Both the position numbers and the translations under genes were made by a program. From Rhodoferax sp. (GTDB taxonomy: Bacteria; Pseudomonadota; Gammaproteobacteria; Burkholderiales; Burkholderiaceae_C): a stretch of 64,000 nucleotides of DNA. The stretch is from assembly GCF_012927445.1 (NCBI RefSeq), contig NZ_JABBPD010000004.1:841039-905038 (forward strand). The letters are read 5' to 3'. Under the pieces are notes generated by a model. That model was not told where the DNA came from and ran no database searches. It worked only from the letters and a program-made list of their open reading frames with translations. This document shows positions 50,294-59,053 of this stretch, piece by piece; positions within the stretch are counted from its first letter, which is position 1, and each line of letters starts with the position of its first letter.

Positions 50294-52236
50294 GCTGCTG
50301 CCTTTACGGGGGCAAAGGTCTTTGCGTCGTCGATTCTGAGCGTGGCACTGACGCTGCCGGTGCGGCCATCCTCAAACTTGACCTGGGTTTCGATGAACTG
50401 CGAGGTGCGCCCTTCGTACAGGGCATCGACCAGCGCCCTGTATTTTTCCGCGATGAAACCGCGACGAACCTTGTTGGTGCGAGTCAACTCGCCATCGTCG
50501 GCATCCAGCTCCTTGTGCAGCACCAGGAAACGACTCACTTGCGAACCGGCCAGCAGCGTGTCCACACTCAGGTCGGCGTTCACTTGCTCGATGCACTCTT
50601 TGATGAGCTGGTAGACCTCGGGCTTTTGCGCCAGATCGGAGTAGCCGGCATACGGCAGGTTGCGCCGCTCGGCCCAGTTGCCGACCGCATCAAAATCGAT
50701 GTTGACCATGACGCAGACTTGGGCGCGACCATCGCCATAGGCCACCACCTCCTTGATGTGCGGGAAGAACTTGAGCTTGTTCTCGACGTACTTGGGCGCA
50801 AACATGGAACCGTCATTGGCGCCACCCTTGATACGGCCCACGTCTTTGACGCGGTCGATGATCTTGAGATGACCGTGCGCATCCAGAAAGCCGGCATCGC
50901 TGGTGTGGTACCAGCCGTCGGCCGTCAGCACCTCGGCGGTGGCGGTCGGGTTTTTGTAGTATTCCTTGAACAAGCCGGGCGACTTGACCAGAATCTCGCC
51001 GTTGTCGGCCAGCTTGATTTCCACACCGGAACAAGGAACGCCCACGGTGTCAGCACGCGCCTCATGGTCCGGCTGCAGGCACACAAACACGGCGGTCTCG
51101 GTCGAGCCGTACAGCTGCTTGAGGTTGATGCCAATGGAGCGGTAAAAGGTGAACAGGTCGGGGCCGATGGCTTCACCGGCGGTGTAGGCCACCCGCACGC
51201 GGCTCATGCCCAGACTGTTACGCAGGGGACCGTACACCAGCACATTGCCCAGCGCATACAACAGGCCATCCATGAACGAGACCGATTGACCGTCCATCTT
51301 GATCGGGCCCACCCGCTTCGCCACGCGCATGAAGGTGTGGAACATGCGGCGCTTGATGGCACCGGCATCTTCCATGCGAATCATCACGCTGGTGAGCAGC
51401 CCTTCAAACACCCGGGGCGGCGCAAAGTAATAGGTCGGTCCGATTTCCTTCAGGTCGATGGTGACCGTCGCCGCCGATTCGGGGCAGTTCACCACGTAGC
51501 CACAGGCCAGCCATTGCGCATAGCTGAAGATATTTTGACCAATCCAGGCTGGCGGCAAGTAGGCCAGCACTTCTTCCTTGTGGGTCAGTTTGTCAAAGTC
51601 AGCGCCGGCCTTGGCCCGGTTCAGCAGCGAGTTGTGCGTGTGCACCACACCCTTGGGGTTGCCGGTGGTGCCGGAGGTGAAAAACATGGCGCCCACATCA
51701 TCGGGCTTCACCTTGCTCACCTCGGCTTGGAAAAAGCCAGGGTGCAGGCCGGCAAAGACCTTGCCCGCGGCCACCAGTTCATCGACCGCCGCCAGACCCG
51801 GCTCGTCGTAATTGCGCAGGCCGCGTGGATCGTCAAAGTAGATATTGGAGAGCTGTGGGCACTTGTCGCGAATTTCCAGCAGCTTGTCGACCTGCTCCTG
51901 GTCTTCGGCAAAAGCAAACCGCACTTCGGCGTCATTGATGGGAAACACACACTCCAGCGCGGCGGCGTCCTGGTACAGGGGAATGGGCACCGCACCGAGC
52001 GACTGCGCCGCCAGCATGGTGGCATACAGGCGCGGGCGATTCGCCCCCACCACGATCATGTGCTCACCTCGGCGCAGGCCCGCCTGATGCAGGCCGCACG
52101 CCAACTGCGCCACCAGCGTGGCCAGATCGGCCCACGACAGCGCCTGCCAGATGCCATACTCTTTTTCGCGCATGGCGGGTTCTGTCGGCCGCTGGGCGGC
52201 GTGATCTAAAAGAAGTCGAGGGAAAGTGGTCTGCAT
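50290..52236 (-). CDS. AMP-dependent long-chain-type acyl-CoA ligase
   Basis: A 648-residue adenylate-forming enzyme of the FadD15/long-chain group. The P-loop is MFFTSGTTGNPKGVVHTHNS, the AMP-binding segment LKQLYGSTETAV and the hinge HLKIIDRVKDVGRIKGG with a GGANDGSMFAPK loop. It heads the operon with livG, livH, livM, the receptor, livF and the PaaK-like gene. This arrangement occurs in many Betaproteobacteria and suggests uptake of a carboxylic acid followed by CoA activation. The substrate is unknown. Confidence 0.9.
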   Translation of the reverse strand: MQTTFPRLLLDHAAQRPTEPAMREKEYGIWQALSWADLATLVAQLACGLHQAGLRRGEHMIVVGANRPRLYATMLAAQSLGAVPIPLYQDAAALECVFPINDAEVRFAFAEDQEQVDKLLEIRDKCPQLSNIYFDDPRGLRNYDEPGLAAVDELVAAGKVFAGLHPGFFQAEVSKVKPDDVGAMFFTSGTTGNPKGVVHTHNSLLNRAKAGADFDKLTHKEEVLAYLPPAWIGQNIFSYAQWLACGYVVNCPESAATVTIDLKEIGPTYYFAPPRVFEGLLTSVMIRMEDAGAIKRRMFHTFMRVAKRVGPIKMDGQSVSFMDGLLYALGNVLVYGPLRNSLGMSRVRVAYTAGEAIGPDLFTFYRSIGINLKQLYGSTETAVFVCLQPDHEARADTVGVPCSGVEIKLADNGEILVKSPGLFKEYYKNPTATAEVLTADGWYHTSDAGFLDAHGHLKIIDRVKDVGRIKGGANDGSMFAPKYVENKLKFFPHIKEVVAYGDGRAQVCVMVNIDFDAVGNWAERRNLPYAGYSDLAQKPEVYQLIKECIEQVNADLSVDTLLAGSQVSRFLVLHKELDADDGELTRTNKVRRGFIAEKYRALVDALYEGRTSQFIETQVKFEDGRTGSVSATLRIDDAKTFAPVKAAA

Positions 52237-52317
52237 CCCGGTACCTTGTCTTCAAATGGGAGCAACCTCGGCGCCTGCCGTCGGGTTGCTGGAATGAGTT
52301 GAATGATAGACACTCGT

Positions 52318-52346
52318 TTGACGTCAAGTTGTCATTTGGACGACAA
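52318..52346. promoter_or_regulatory. Palindromes in the divergent ligase/Crp-Fnr intergenic region
   Basis: TTGACGTCAA (52318-52327) is a perfect palindrome. One base later TTGTC...GACAA (52329-52333 and 52342-52346) forms an inverted repeat spaced by eight, similar in layout to a Crp/Fnr half-site pair. They lie in the 184-base gap between the ligase operon and its divergent regulator gene, so they are candidate operators for it. Confidence 0.4.
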
Positions 52347-52420
52347 TTAGCGCTTATCTCGGTAGGTGTTTTCCCTTCACTTTCCGCCAACTTACGCCGC
52401 ACCGCACGCCCAACCGCTTC

Positions 52421-53131
52421 ATGAGCTCCGATGCTTCGCTCTTTCTACGCCGCCGCCCCTTGACCGAGGCGGAACTCGGCACCATTCCGTGGATGCACCT
52501 GCTGGCACCCACCGAGCGCCAGCGCGCCGTGGATGACCTGAAAATCACCGACGCCAACCCGGGCGAATATTTGTGCCGCACCGGTCGCCCCGTCACCTAC
52601 TGGTTTGGCGTGGTGGACGGCCTGCTCAAGATGAGCGCCGACAATGCCGAGGGCCAGACCATGACCTTTACCGGCGTGCCGCCCGGCGGCTGGTTTGGCG
52701 AGGGCACGGCCCTGAAGCGCGAAACCTACCGCTACAACATCCAGGCCCTGCGCAAAAGCATGGTCGCCGGCCTGCACGTCGACACCTTCCACTGGCTGCT
52801 GGACCACTCGATTGGCTTCAACCGCTTTGTGATGAACCAGCTCAACGAACGATTGGGCCAGTTCATTGCCGCGCGCGAAATTGACCGCATGAACAACCCC
52901 GACTTGCGGGTGGCGCGCAGTTTGGCCTCGTTGTTCAACCCCGTGCTGTACCCCGGCGTGGGCGCCGTGCTGCGCATCACCCAGCAGGAACTGGCGTATT
53001 TGGTCGGCCTGTCGCGGCAACGCGTGAACGAGGCCTTGACGGCGCTGGCCGAGCAAGGCTGCATCCGGGTCGAATATGGCGGTCTGCGGGTGTTGAACCT
53101 GCAGGCCTTGCGCTCCCAGATATTTTTATAA
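52421..53131 (+). CDS. Crp/Fnr-family transcriptional regulator
   Basis: A 236-residue regulator with an N-terminal cyclic-nucleotide-binding-like barrel (GVVDGLLKMSADNAEGQTMT, FTGVPPGGWFGEGTALKRET), the long dimer helix and a C-terminal winged helix (ITQQELAYLVGLSRQRVNEA). There is no N-terminal cysteine cluster, so it is not an oxygen-sensing Fnr, and the effector is unknown. It is transcribed away from the ligase/liv operon and is its likely regulator. Confidence 0.88.
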   Translation: MSSDASLFLRRRPLTEAELGTIPWMHLLAPTERQRAVDDLKITDANPGEYLCRTGRPVTYWFGVVDGLLKMSADNAEGQTMTFTGVPPGGWFGEGTALKRETYRYNIQALRKSMVAGLHVDTFHWLLDHSIGFNRFVMNQLNERLGQFIAAREIDRMNNPDLRVARSLASLFNPVLYPGVGAVLRITQQELAYLVGLSRQRVNEALTALAEQGCIRVEYGGLRVLNLQALRSQIFL

Positions 53132-53138
53132 GAAATCA

Positions 53139-53189
53139 GCCTCTAGCCCCCGTAAAATATGCGCAAGCAGCTACCAAATATATAGCAAC
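53139..53189. repeat. Dispersed GGGGGCTAG-family repeat, copy R10 (inverted)
   Basis: AAATCAGCCTCTAGCCCCCG followed by ATATGCGCAAGCAGCTACCA. It is the only copy in the opposite orientation. It fills the gap between the Crp/Fnr gene and the pseudouridine synthase gene, right behind a stop codon, like most other copies. Confidence 0.85.
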
Positions 53190-54092
53190 ATGACCGACTC
53201 TAAAACACCCCCCACATTTCGCCGCGCCGCCGCTCCGCTGGGCCGCGCACCCTCCGCTGCGTCGAGCACCCCTGTGCCCGGTGGCACCCTGCGCTTGAAC
53301 AAGCGCATGGCCGAACTCGGGCTGGCCTCGCGCCGCGAAGCCGACGACTGGATTGGCCGCGGTTGGGTCAAGGTCAACGGCGAGGTCGCCACCATGGGCA
53401 TGCAGGTGCTGCCGGATGTGCGCATTGAAATCAACAAGCAGGCGCAGGGCCAGCAGGCCAACCAGGTGACGATTTTGCTCAACAAGCCAATGGGCATCGT
53501 GAGCGGCCAGGCCGAGGACGGCCACCTGCCGGCCATCACCTTGATCCAGCCGCAAAACCGCTGGGTCGAAGACAACGCCCGTTTCTTCTTCCACCCCAAG
53601 CAGCTGCAGAGCCTGGTGCCGGCCGGCCGACTGGACATTGATTCGATCGGTCTGCTGGTGCTGACGCAGGACGGCCGGGTGGCGCGCCAACTGATCGGTG
53701 AAGAGTCGGTGATGGAGAAAGAATACCTGGTGCGGGTGAGCTACATCGGCTTTGCCGAGCCCGATGGCCAACCGGACCGGTTGTTGCAGATCAACGAGGG
53801 CGACCCCGTGACCACCAACGTGCAGGCGATGTTCCCACCCGCCGGCCTGGCGAAGTTGCGCCACGGTCTGAGCCTGGACGGCCAGGCGCTGAAACCGGCC
53901 AAGGTGGCGTGGCAAAACCCGGAACAGCTGCGCATCGTGCTGACCGAAGGCAAGAAGCGCCAGATTCGCCGCATGTGCGAACTGGTCGGGCTGAAAGTGG
54001 TGGGCCTGAAGCGGGTGCGCATCGGCAACGTGATGCTGGGCAACCTACCGGTGGGCCAGTGGCGCTACTTGGCGCCACACGAGCGGTTCTAG
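53190..54092 (+). CDS. 23S rRNA pseudouridine synthase (RluF/RsuA family)
   Basis: A 300-residue enzyme. The S4 RNA-binding domain comes first (RLNKRMAELGLASRREADDW), then the RsuA-type catalytic domain with AGRLDIDSIGLLVLTQDG, whose aspartate in RLD attacks the uridine, and GKKRQIRRMCELVGLKVVGL near the C-terminus. The SIGLLVLTQDG and GLKVVGLKRVRIG forms fit RluF better than RluB. The first 35 residues (Pro/Ala-rich) are extra. It ends one base before the convergent FimV-like gene. Confidence 0.85.
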   Translation: MTDSKTPPTFRRAAAPLGRAPSAASSTPVPGGTLRLNKRMAELGLASRREADDWIGRGWVKVNGEVATMGMQVLPDVRIEINKQAQGQQANQVTILLNKPMGIVSGQAEDGHLPAITLIQPQNRWVEDNARFFFHPKQLQSLVPAGRLDIDSIGLLVLTQDGRVARQLIGEESVMEKEYLVRVSYIGFAEPDGQPDRLLQINEGDPVTTNVQAMFPPAGLAKLRHGLSLDGQALKPAKVAWQNPEQLRIVLTEGKKRQIRRMCELVGLKVVGLKRVRIGNVMLGNLPVGQWRYLAPHERF

Positions 54093-54093
54093 C

Positions 54094-56130
54094 CTAAGCG
54101 CCGGACTTGGGGTCGGCCGGCTTGGGCGGCGTCGGCAACTCAGGCAAATCAAAATGAATTTCGGTGTCACTGCCCACCGATCGCCGGGCACCCGCACCTG
54201 ACACGGCTGCCGGGTGCTCCTCGAAGATCAACAGGGGAATGTCGACCTCCACCGTCGACAGTGAAGCCGCCGCTGGATTCTCAGCCGCTGAATCCGACAA
54301 GTCCAGATCCAGATCTAGATCCAGTTCATGCGACTGCGGGTTCGCCAGCGCGGACAAGTCAGCAAAGTTAACGGCGGCACTGGCTTGGGCCGCACCACTG
54401 GCGGCAGCGTCAGCCTTGGGCTGCGCGCCCGCCAGCGGGTGAAGCAGCAGACCGCTCTGCGCTACGCCGTGCAGCAACAACAGATCACGAAATGCAGCCA
54501 AATCAAAAGACGACGGCCGGACCGCCTGCGGATCGTGAAAAATACAGCTTTCAATGACTTCCAGCACCGTGGGCGTTGCCCACAGGGCGGTGATGCGGGA
54601 CATGACGTCGGGGTAGGCGTCCAGACCCTTGCCTTCGTTCTTGAAGAAGGCGAATTCCGGCACTTGCCCGTTAAACAACAGGTTGAAATCCGCACGCACT
54701 TGCTGAAATTCAGTTTTCATACTGAGTGAATGGAAGATGCTGAGCAAATCCAGGTAAACGAAGGGATTCGGCTCGTCACTTTCCTCAATTTGCTTCTTGA
54801 GAATTCGCACCGCCCGTTCGGTTTGTCCGAGCGAAACAAAAAACTCCGCCTGCTGCCGGATGTCCAGCAGTGCCTCGGAACCAAGGTTGCACAGGGGCTT
54901 GGTTTGTGCCGCCGGCGCTGGCGGCGCCAGTGACGGCCGCGGGCGATTCTCGCTGGCCTCCGCATCGGATTGCATCAGGTTGTCAAAAATCGAATCGCTC
55001 ATTTCCATCAGGTTGACACCCGGCTCATATTCTGGACCGTCGTCATTGAGTGAGGCGACCAAGGCCGGTGGCGAGGTCTTTTGGGATACCGATTCTTCGT
55101 CCTTGTGGGGAGGCAAGGGTTCTGGCGAAGGCTCGGTTGGCACCGATGCGGGCGTCGCGGTGGCGCTGTTCCACCACGCATCGTCATCGGCCGGAACACG
55201 GCGCTGGCGATGCCAGAGAAAAGCCACGGCAGCCAGGCAGGCCAGCACCAGAGCGATCAAGCCGTAAAGCCATCCGCTGGGGAATCGCTCCGACTCCGCC
55301 TTTTGCAGGCGGGCTTTCAAGTCGGCGAGACTGGCTTCATTCTTTGCGGCCAAGGCCAGCCCCGCTTTGACGGCCACTTCCAGCGACTGGATTTTTTGCG
55401 TGTTACGCAAAGCGTCTTCCGGCGCGTCGAACGTCATGAAAGAGTCAAGATTGGCGACCCGGTCAGAGAGCAGTTCCAGAGGGTCCAGCTTCAATCGGGA
55501 CTGACCGGTCGGGGTTTTGACCTCGGTCGGCGCCCGCTTGGGCGCGACAACCGCGGTCTTCCCCTCAACTCGTTTGGTGACGGTTTCCGGGCGCGTCGCT
55601 GGCCGGGGCTCCCGCACTGTTTTTGCTTTAGCGGTCGGCTCAGCCTGGGGCGCGCCGGCCGATGCACCGGCAAAAGAAGAAGTGGCGGGAATCGAGCCCG
55701 CGCGCGTCGGCGGCAGCGCCGTCAGGGGTGTCAGACGTGCCGCGGGTGCAGCGACCTCGCTTGGCAAATCGGCCAGCAGGACGTAGCGGCGAGTTGTTTT
55801 CTGTCCGCACCCAGTCCGCAAATAAACGGTGACCATCGGCTCGTCAACGACGGCGGAAGACATGATCCGCACATTGGTCGTCTGGGGCTGTCCCGTTGCT
55901 TCGACGACCACCCGCACCCGACTGGTGTCCTGGCGCGTATCCGCATGAAACACTTCGGCATCGAAACACAGGGATGCGGCATCTTCGCCCGCGTCCAGCT
56001 GAACCGGCACCACCATGTCCAGGGGCTTACCAATCAGAGCGGCACCCCGAATGCGACCCAGCGTCAGCGCCTCACTACTGAAAGCAACGCAAAGCAACGC
56101 AACCCCAACAATATTGACTCTATGTTCCAA
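54094..56130 (-). CDS. FimV-like protein with signal peptide, one membrane helix and acidic tail
   Basis: A 678-residue protein laid out like FimV: a signal peptide (NIVGVALLCVAFSSEALTLG), a periplasmic domain starting RIRGAALIGKPLDMVVPVQL, a Pro/Ala-rich linker, a helix pair of coiled-coil character, one membrane span (WLYGLIALVLACLAAVAFLW, about residue 290), and a cytoplasmic acidic region with TPR-like helices (DIRQQAEFFVSLGQTERAVR, ILKKQIEESDEPNPFVYLDL). A short Asp-Leu repeat (ELDLDLDLDLSD) lies near the C-terminus. FimV-type proteins organise the pole and type IV pili. No LysM domain is evident. Confidence 0.75.
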   Translation of the reverse strand: MEHRVNIVGVALLCVAFSSEALTLGRIRGAALIGKPLDMVVPVQLDAGEDAASLCFDAEVFHADTRQDTSRVRVVVEATGQPQTTNVRIMSSAVVDEPMVTVYLRTGCGQKTTRRYVLLADLPSEVAAPAARLTPLTALPPTRAGSIPATSSFAGASAGAPQAEPTAKAKTVREPRPATRPETVTKRVEGKTAVVAPKRAPTEVKTPTGQSRLKLDPLELLSDRVANLDSFMTFDAPEDALRNTQKIQSLEVAVKAGLALAAKNEASLADLKARLQKAESERFPSGWLYGLIALVLACLAAVAFLWHRQRRVPADDDAWWNSATATPASVPTEPSPEPLPPHKDEESVSQKTSPPALVASLNDDGPEYEPGVNLMEMSDSIFDNLMQSDAEASENRPRPSLAPPAPAAQTKPLCNLGSEALLDIRQQAEFFVSLGQTERAVRILKKQIEESDEPNPFVYLDLLSIFHSLSMKTEFQQVRADFNLLFNGQVPEFAFFKNEGKGLDAYPDVMSRITALWATPTVLEVIESCIFHDPQAVRPSSFDLAAFRDLLLLHGVAQSGLLLHPLAGAQPKADAAASGAAQASAAVNFADLSALANPQSHELDLDLDLDLSDSAAENPAAASLSTVEVDIPLLIFEEHPAAVSGAGARRSVGSDTEIHFDLPELPTPPKPADPKSGA

Positions 56131-56236
56131 AACGGACTTCCTGAGTAATCATTTTTATTTCACGCCGAATTGGCAACTTGCGGGTAAAAAAACAGTGTCC
56201 ACAGACAACGATCCAGCGCTTAACAGCTGAACAATC

Positions 56237-56283
56237 CATGGCGCACCCCGTACGGGCAGACGCGCCATGCACAACAGCATGGC
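56237..56283. other. Two overlapping hairpins in a 514-base gap (56131-56644)
   Basis: CATGGCGC (56237-56244) can pair with GCGCCATG (56262-56269). The same right arm, as GCCATGC (56264-56270), can instead pair with GCATGGC (56277-56283). The two stems exclude each other. CCCGTACGGG lies in the loop of the first. Otherwise I see no gene, repeat copy or clear promoter in this gap between the FimV-like gene and the alpha/beta hydrolase. Confidence 0.45.
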
Positions 56284-56644
56284 CCTAGATCTGATGGAAG
56301 ATAGGCGCACCGTTCCCCCTGCATACTGAGCGAGTCTACCTATTGTCAGTAACCGTTTGCGACAAACATACTTGAGGGCGCTGGTGATGCAGCCGCTTCA
56401 CCGCCCCAAAAGCTGCTATCGACCCTGCGGGCCCGCGTCAGCGAGGCCCTTTGTGTGAGCCTGCGCTGAGGGGAAGTAGCCGGGGAGGAAGTCGGTGGCA
56501 GCCTGCGAATAAGCGATCAGGTTTATGCGATGTTGATTAGCACAAACAGGGTAAAAATGCACGGCTTCCGACTCTACCGCGGCAACCGATTGCGACCCAC
56601 AATGAACCGTGTGTTGGAATTTTTCCTCCAGCGCACGCGCTTTC

Positions 56645-57952
56645 ATGACCAAACCAGTATCCAAAGGCACACTCAAACATCTGCGCGCCTCCGACCTTCG
56701 GGGGCTTGCCCTGCTGGCGACGCAGGCGACGGCGGGCGTGACCCGAATCGCCGAAGGTGTGCACCAATCGGTGTGGCGCACCCTGGGTGCGCCCGATGGT
56801 GGAACGCCAGGACAAACGCGCGGCCTCACCGGTCTGGTTTACACCAGTGTCCGTGGCGTGACGCAGTTGCTGGGCAAGGGGCTTGACACCGTACTGACCA
56901 AGCTGCAACCCCTGCTTGAATCGGCGGAAGACGCCGCACCCGGAACGCCGCAGCGCGAAGCAGTGCTTGCCGCACTCAACGGCGTGATGGGGGACCGCCT
57001 GGCCGCCAGTCACAATCCGCTCGCAACCCCCATGACCCTGCGCTATCAGGGCGTCGCGCTGAACTGGCAGGCCCTGCCAGCCATGCCCGAAGCCACGGGC
57101 AAGGTCTTGCTGCTGATTCATGGCTTATGCATGAACGACCTGCAGTGGCACGCGCAGCGCAACAGTCCGAAAGGCAAAAAAGGACGCGTGCTGGACCACG
57201 GCGAGTCACTCGCCACCGCCCTGGGCTACACCCCGGTCTATCTGCGCTACAACTCCGGCCTGCACACCTCGCAAAATGGGCACGAACTCTCCGCGCTGCT
57301 GGAACAACTGGCCACCCACTGGCCAAGACCGATTGAAGAACTCACCGTCGTGGCCCACAGCATGGGGGGCTTGCTGATCCGCAGTGCCGCGTATTACGCC
57401 CAACAAGAAGCCCTGCACTGGCCGCAACACCTGAAAAACATCGTGTTTCTGGGCACCCCACACCATGGCGCCCCACTGGAGCGGGCCGGCAACTGGGTCG
57501 ACGTCGTTCTGGGCAGCTCGCACTACACCGCACCGTTTGCCAGAATCGGCCACCTGCGCAGCGCGGGCATCACAGACCTGCGCTACGGTCATGTGCTGGA
57601 TACCGACTGGCAGGGCCATGATCGCTTTCACCGTAAACCCGATAACCGCCAACCGGTGCCCTTGCCTGAAGGCGTGGCCTGTTACACCGTGGCTGCGACC
57701 AGAGCGTCCCAACGCAGCACCCTGATTGACCGCCAGTTGGAGGATATTGTGGGAGATGGCCTGGTACCGCTGCACAGCGCACTGGGCCAGCACGACGACC
57801 CACGGCGAAACTTGGCATTCGAAAAAACATCGCAATGGATTGTCTATCGAACGAATCACCTGGCGTTGCTGAGCAATCCCGCGGTAACACGGCAGATGCT
57901 GCGGTGGTTGTCGCCAGGGCGGGACGGGGGCGGCAGCACGTTGGCGCCTTGA
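56645..57952 (+). CDS. Alpha/beta hydrolase, PGAP1/lipase-like
   Basis: A 435-residue protein. KVLLLIHGLCMNDLQWH is the oxyanion strand and LTVVAHSMGGLLIRSAAYYA holds the GXSXG nucleophile (S in HSMGG). FLGTPHHGAPLERAGNWVDV is characteristic of PGAP1-like esterases, and a late RTNHLALLSNPAV supplies the catalytic histidine. The first 120 residues are a helical N-terminal extension with no signal peptide. Substrate unknown, probably a lipid ester. The ATG at 56645 is chosen as the first clear codon after the A+T-richer leader. Confidence 0.8.
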   Translation: MTKPVSKGTLKHLRASDLRGLALLATQATAGVTRIAEGVHQSVWRTLGAPDGGTPGQTRGLTGLVYTSVRGVTQLLGKGLDTVLTKLQPLLESAEDAAPGTPQREAVLAALNGVMGDRLAASHNPLATPMTLRYQGVALNWQALPAMPEATGKVLLLIHGLCMNDLQWHAQRNSPKGKKGRVLDHGESLATALGYTPVYLRYNSGLHTSQNGHELSALLEQLATHWPRPIEELTVVAHSMGGLLIRSAAYYAQQEALHWPQHLKNIVFLGTPHHGAPLERAGNWVDVVLGSSHYTAPFARIGHLRSAGITDLRYGHVLDTDWQGHDRFHRKPDNRQPVPLPEGVACYTVAATRASQRSTLIDRQLEDIVGDGLVPLHSALGQHDDPRRNLAFEKTSQWIVYRTNHLALLSNPAVTRQMLRWLSPGRDGGGSTLAP

Positions 57953-58024
57953 CGTCACAAACCACACAAAGTGCAAAATAAACGTGTCATTTACGGCTTG
58001 CGGTCGATGAACGCCCGACTAAAT

Positions 58025-58053
58025 TTGCCGAGGTTCAGAAAGTTTGCGATAAT
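58025..58053 (+). promoter_or_regulatory. Probable promoter of rpmH
   Basis: TTGCCG (58025-58030) and GATAAT (58048-58053) are spaced by 17 bases, a good sigma-70 match, 96 bases upstream of the rpmH start. The region between the hydrolase gene and rpmH (57953-58148) holds no other gene. Confidence 0.6.
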
Positions 58054-58148
58054 CGCAGATTCCCCCGATTGTGTCGTGGGAGATATGACAGCGGCTTACG
58101 CACTTATATCGGTGGCAGGCCGTCACTGAGCCCTTTAGGATTTCCAAA

Positions 58149-58283
58149 ATGAAACGCACTTACCAACCCTCCAAGATCAAACGCGCCCGCACTCACGGTT
58201 TTCTGGTTCGCATGAAAACCCGCGGCGGCCGTGCTGTGATCAACGCTCGTCGCGCCAAGGGCCGCAAGCGTCTGGCCGTTTAA
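58149..58283 (+). CDS. rpmH: 50S ribosomal protein L34
   Basis: A 44-residue, very basic protein with the standard L34 sequence: [44 protein letters not shown]. The length is exactly that of the family. AGGA lies eight bases upstream of the ATG. It starts the conserved block rpmH-rnpA-yidD-yidC-mnmE. dnaA, the usual neighbour upstream of rpmH in many bacteria, is not present in the window. Confidence 0.97.
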   Translation: MKRTYQPSKIKRARTHGFLVRMKTRGGRAVINARRAKGRKRLAV

Positions 58284-58313
58284 TTCTGGCTGCCCGCTTA
58301 GCGCGCAGCTGAC

Positions 58314-58784
58314 TTGCAATTCTGGCACCGCCTCAAATTGCAACGACTGAAAACGCGAAGCCAGTTTCAGGCTGTTCTGGCTGGCGGCACCGTCGCACGT
58401 ACAGCCCATTTTGCTTTGCACTGCGCAGCGCTTGATGCCCCTGTGGTCGAACAGAAAACATCGAAGCCTTCGAGGGCGCCTTCACTGGCGCTCTTTGTTG
58501 TGCAGGATGTGTGGATGGGCGCCATGGTGCCCAAACGCTGGGCAAAACGGGCGGTCACACGCAATGCCATCAAACACCAGATTTACAGTGTGAGCACCGA
58601 TTTCGAGTCAGTGCTTCTTGTGGCTGCCCATGTGGTGCGTTTGCGCGCTGGTTTTGACCGTAAACAATTTATCAGCGCCACATCCGAGGTGCTGAAAGCC
58701 GCCGTTCGTCAAGAATTGCAGCAACTGTTCGCTCGTGCGGTAGCGCGTCTGCCTGCGCCGTCCATACAGGTCGGAGCGCCATGA
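58314..58784 (+). CDS. rnpA: Ribonuclease P protein component
   Basis: A basic protein of up to 156 residues that assists the RNA subunit of RNase P in tRNA 5' maturation. The N-terminal LQRLKTRSQFQAVLAG is typical, as is the RNR-like helix, here KRWAKRAVTRNAIKHQIY. The frame has no ATG near the front: it opens with TTG at 58314, and another TTG at 58338 is where homology begins, so the exact start is uncertain. It follows rpmH by 30 bases and overlaps yidD by four. Confidence 0.92.
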   Translation: MQFWHRLKLQRLKTRSQFQAVLAGGTVARTAHFALHCAALDAPVVEQKTSKPSRAPSLALFVVQDVWMGAMVPKRWAKRAVTRNAIKHQIYSVSTDFESVLLVAAHVVRLRAGFDRKQFISATSEVLKAAVRQELQQLFARAVARLPAPSIQVGAP

Positions 58785-59053
58785 TCAAGACTTTATTGAT
58801 CAGCTTGGTCAAGGGCTACCGTTTGCTGCTCAGTCCATGGCTGGGCTCAGCCTGCCGGTTCGAACCGACGTGCTCCGCGTATTCGCTGCAGGCGCTGCAG
58901 AGGCATGGCGCGGCAGCAGGCAGTTACCTGACACTGGCGCGTCTTGCACGTTGCCATCCTTGGTGCGCGGGCGGGGAAGACCCTGTTCCAGCCCAAAAAC
59001 CCCGGCTCTTTACCCAGCTGCTCCCCTCTTCCACTGAAAAGAAGTCTTCATGA
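58781..59053 (+). CDS. yidD: Membrane protein insertion efficiency factor
   Basis: A 90-residue protein. LLISLVKGYRLLLSPWLGSA, CRFEPTCSAYSLQALQRHGA with its conserved cysteines, and RLARCHPWCAGGEDPVP mark YidD. It has an amphipathic N-terminal helix that lies on the membrane and assists YidC insertion. It overlaps rnpA and yidC by four bases each. Confidence 0.95.
   Translation: MIKTLLISLVKGYRLLLSPWLGSACRFEPTCSAYSLQALQRHGAAAGSYLTLARLARCHPWCAGGEDPVPAQKPRLFTQLLPSSTEKKSS

Noticed and set aside
50515-52209. A 564-codon plus-strand frame opposite the acyl-CoA ligase, and similar long frames at 30271-31221 and 46030-47802
   Set aside because: All lie exactly opposite well-conserved genes in GC-rich DNA, with no recognisable domains or ribosome binding sites; they arise from codon bias.
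56416-56829. A 137-codon minus-strand frame before and across the hydrolase start
   Set aside because: It has no recognisable domain, overlaps the well-supported hydrolase gene antisense, and looks like composition-driven openness.
58855-58870. CGGTTCGAACCG resembling a tRNA T-loop
   Set aside because: It lies inside yidD, encoding the conserved CRFEPTCSAY segment, and no cloverleaf can be built around it.
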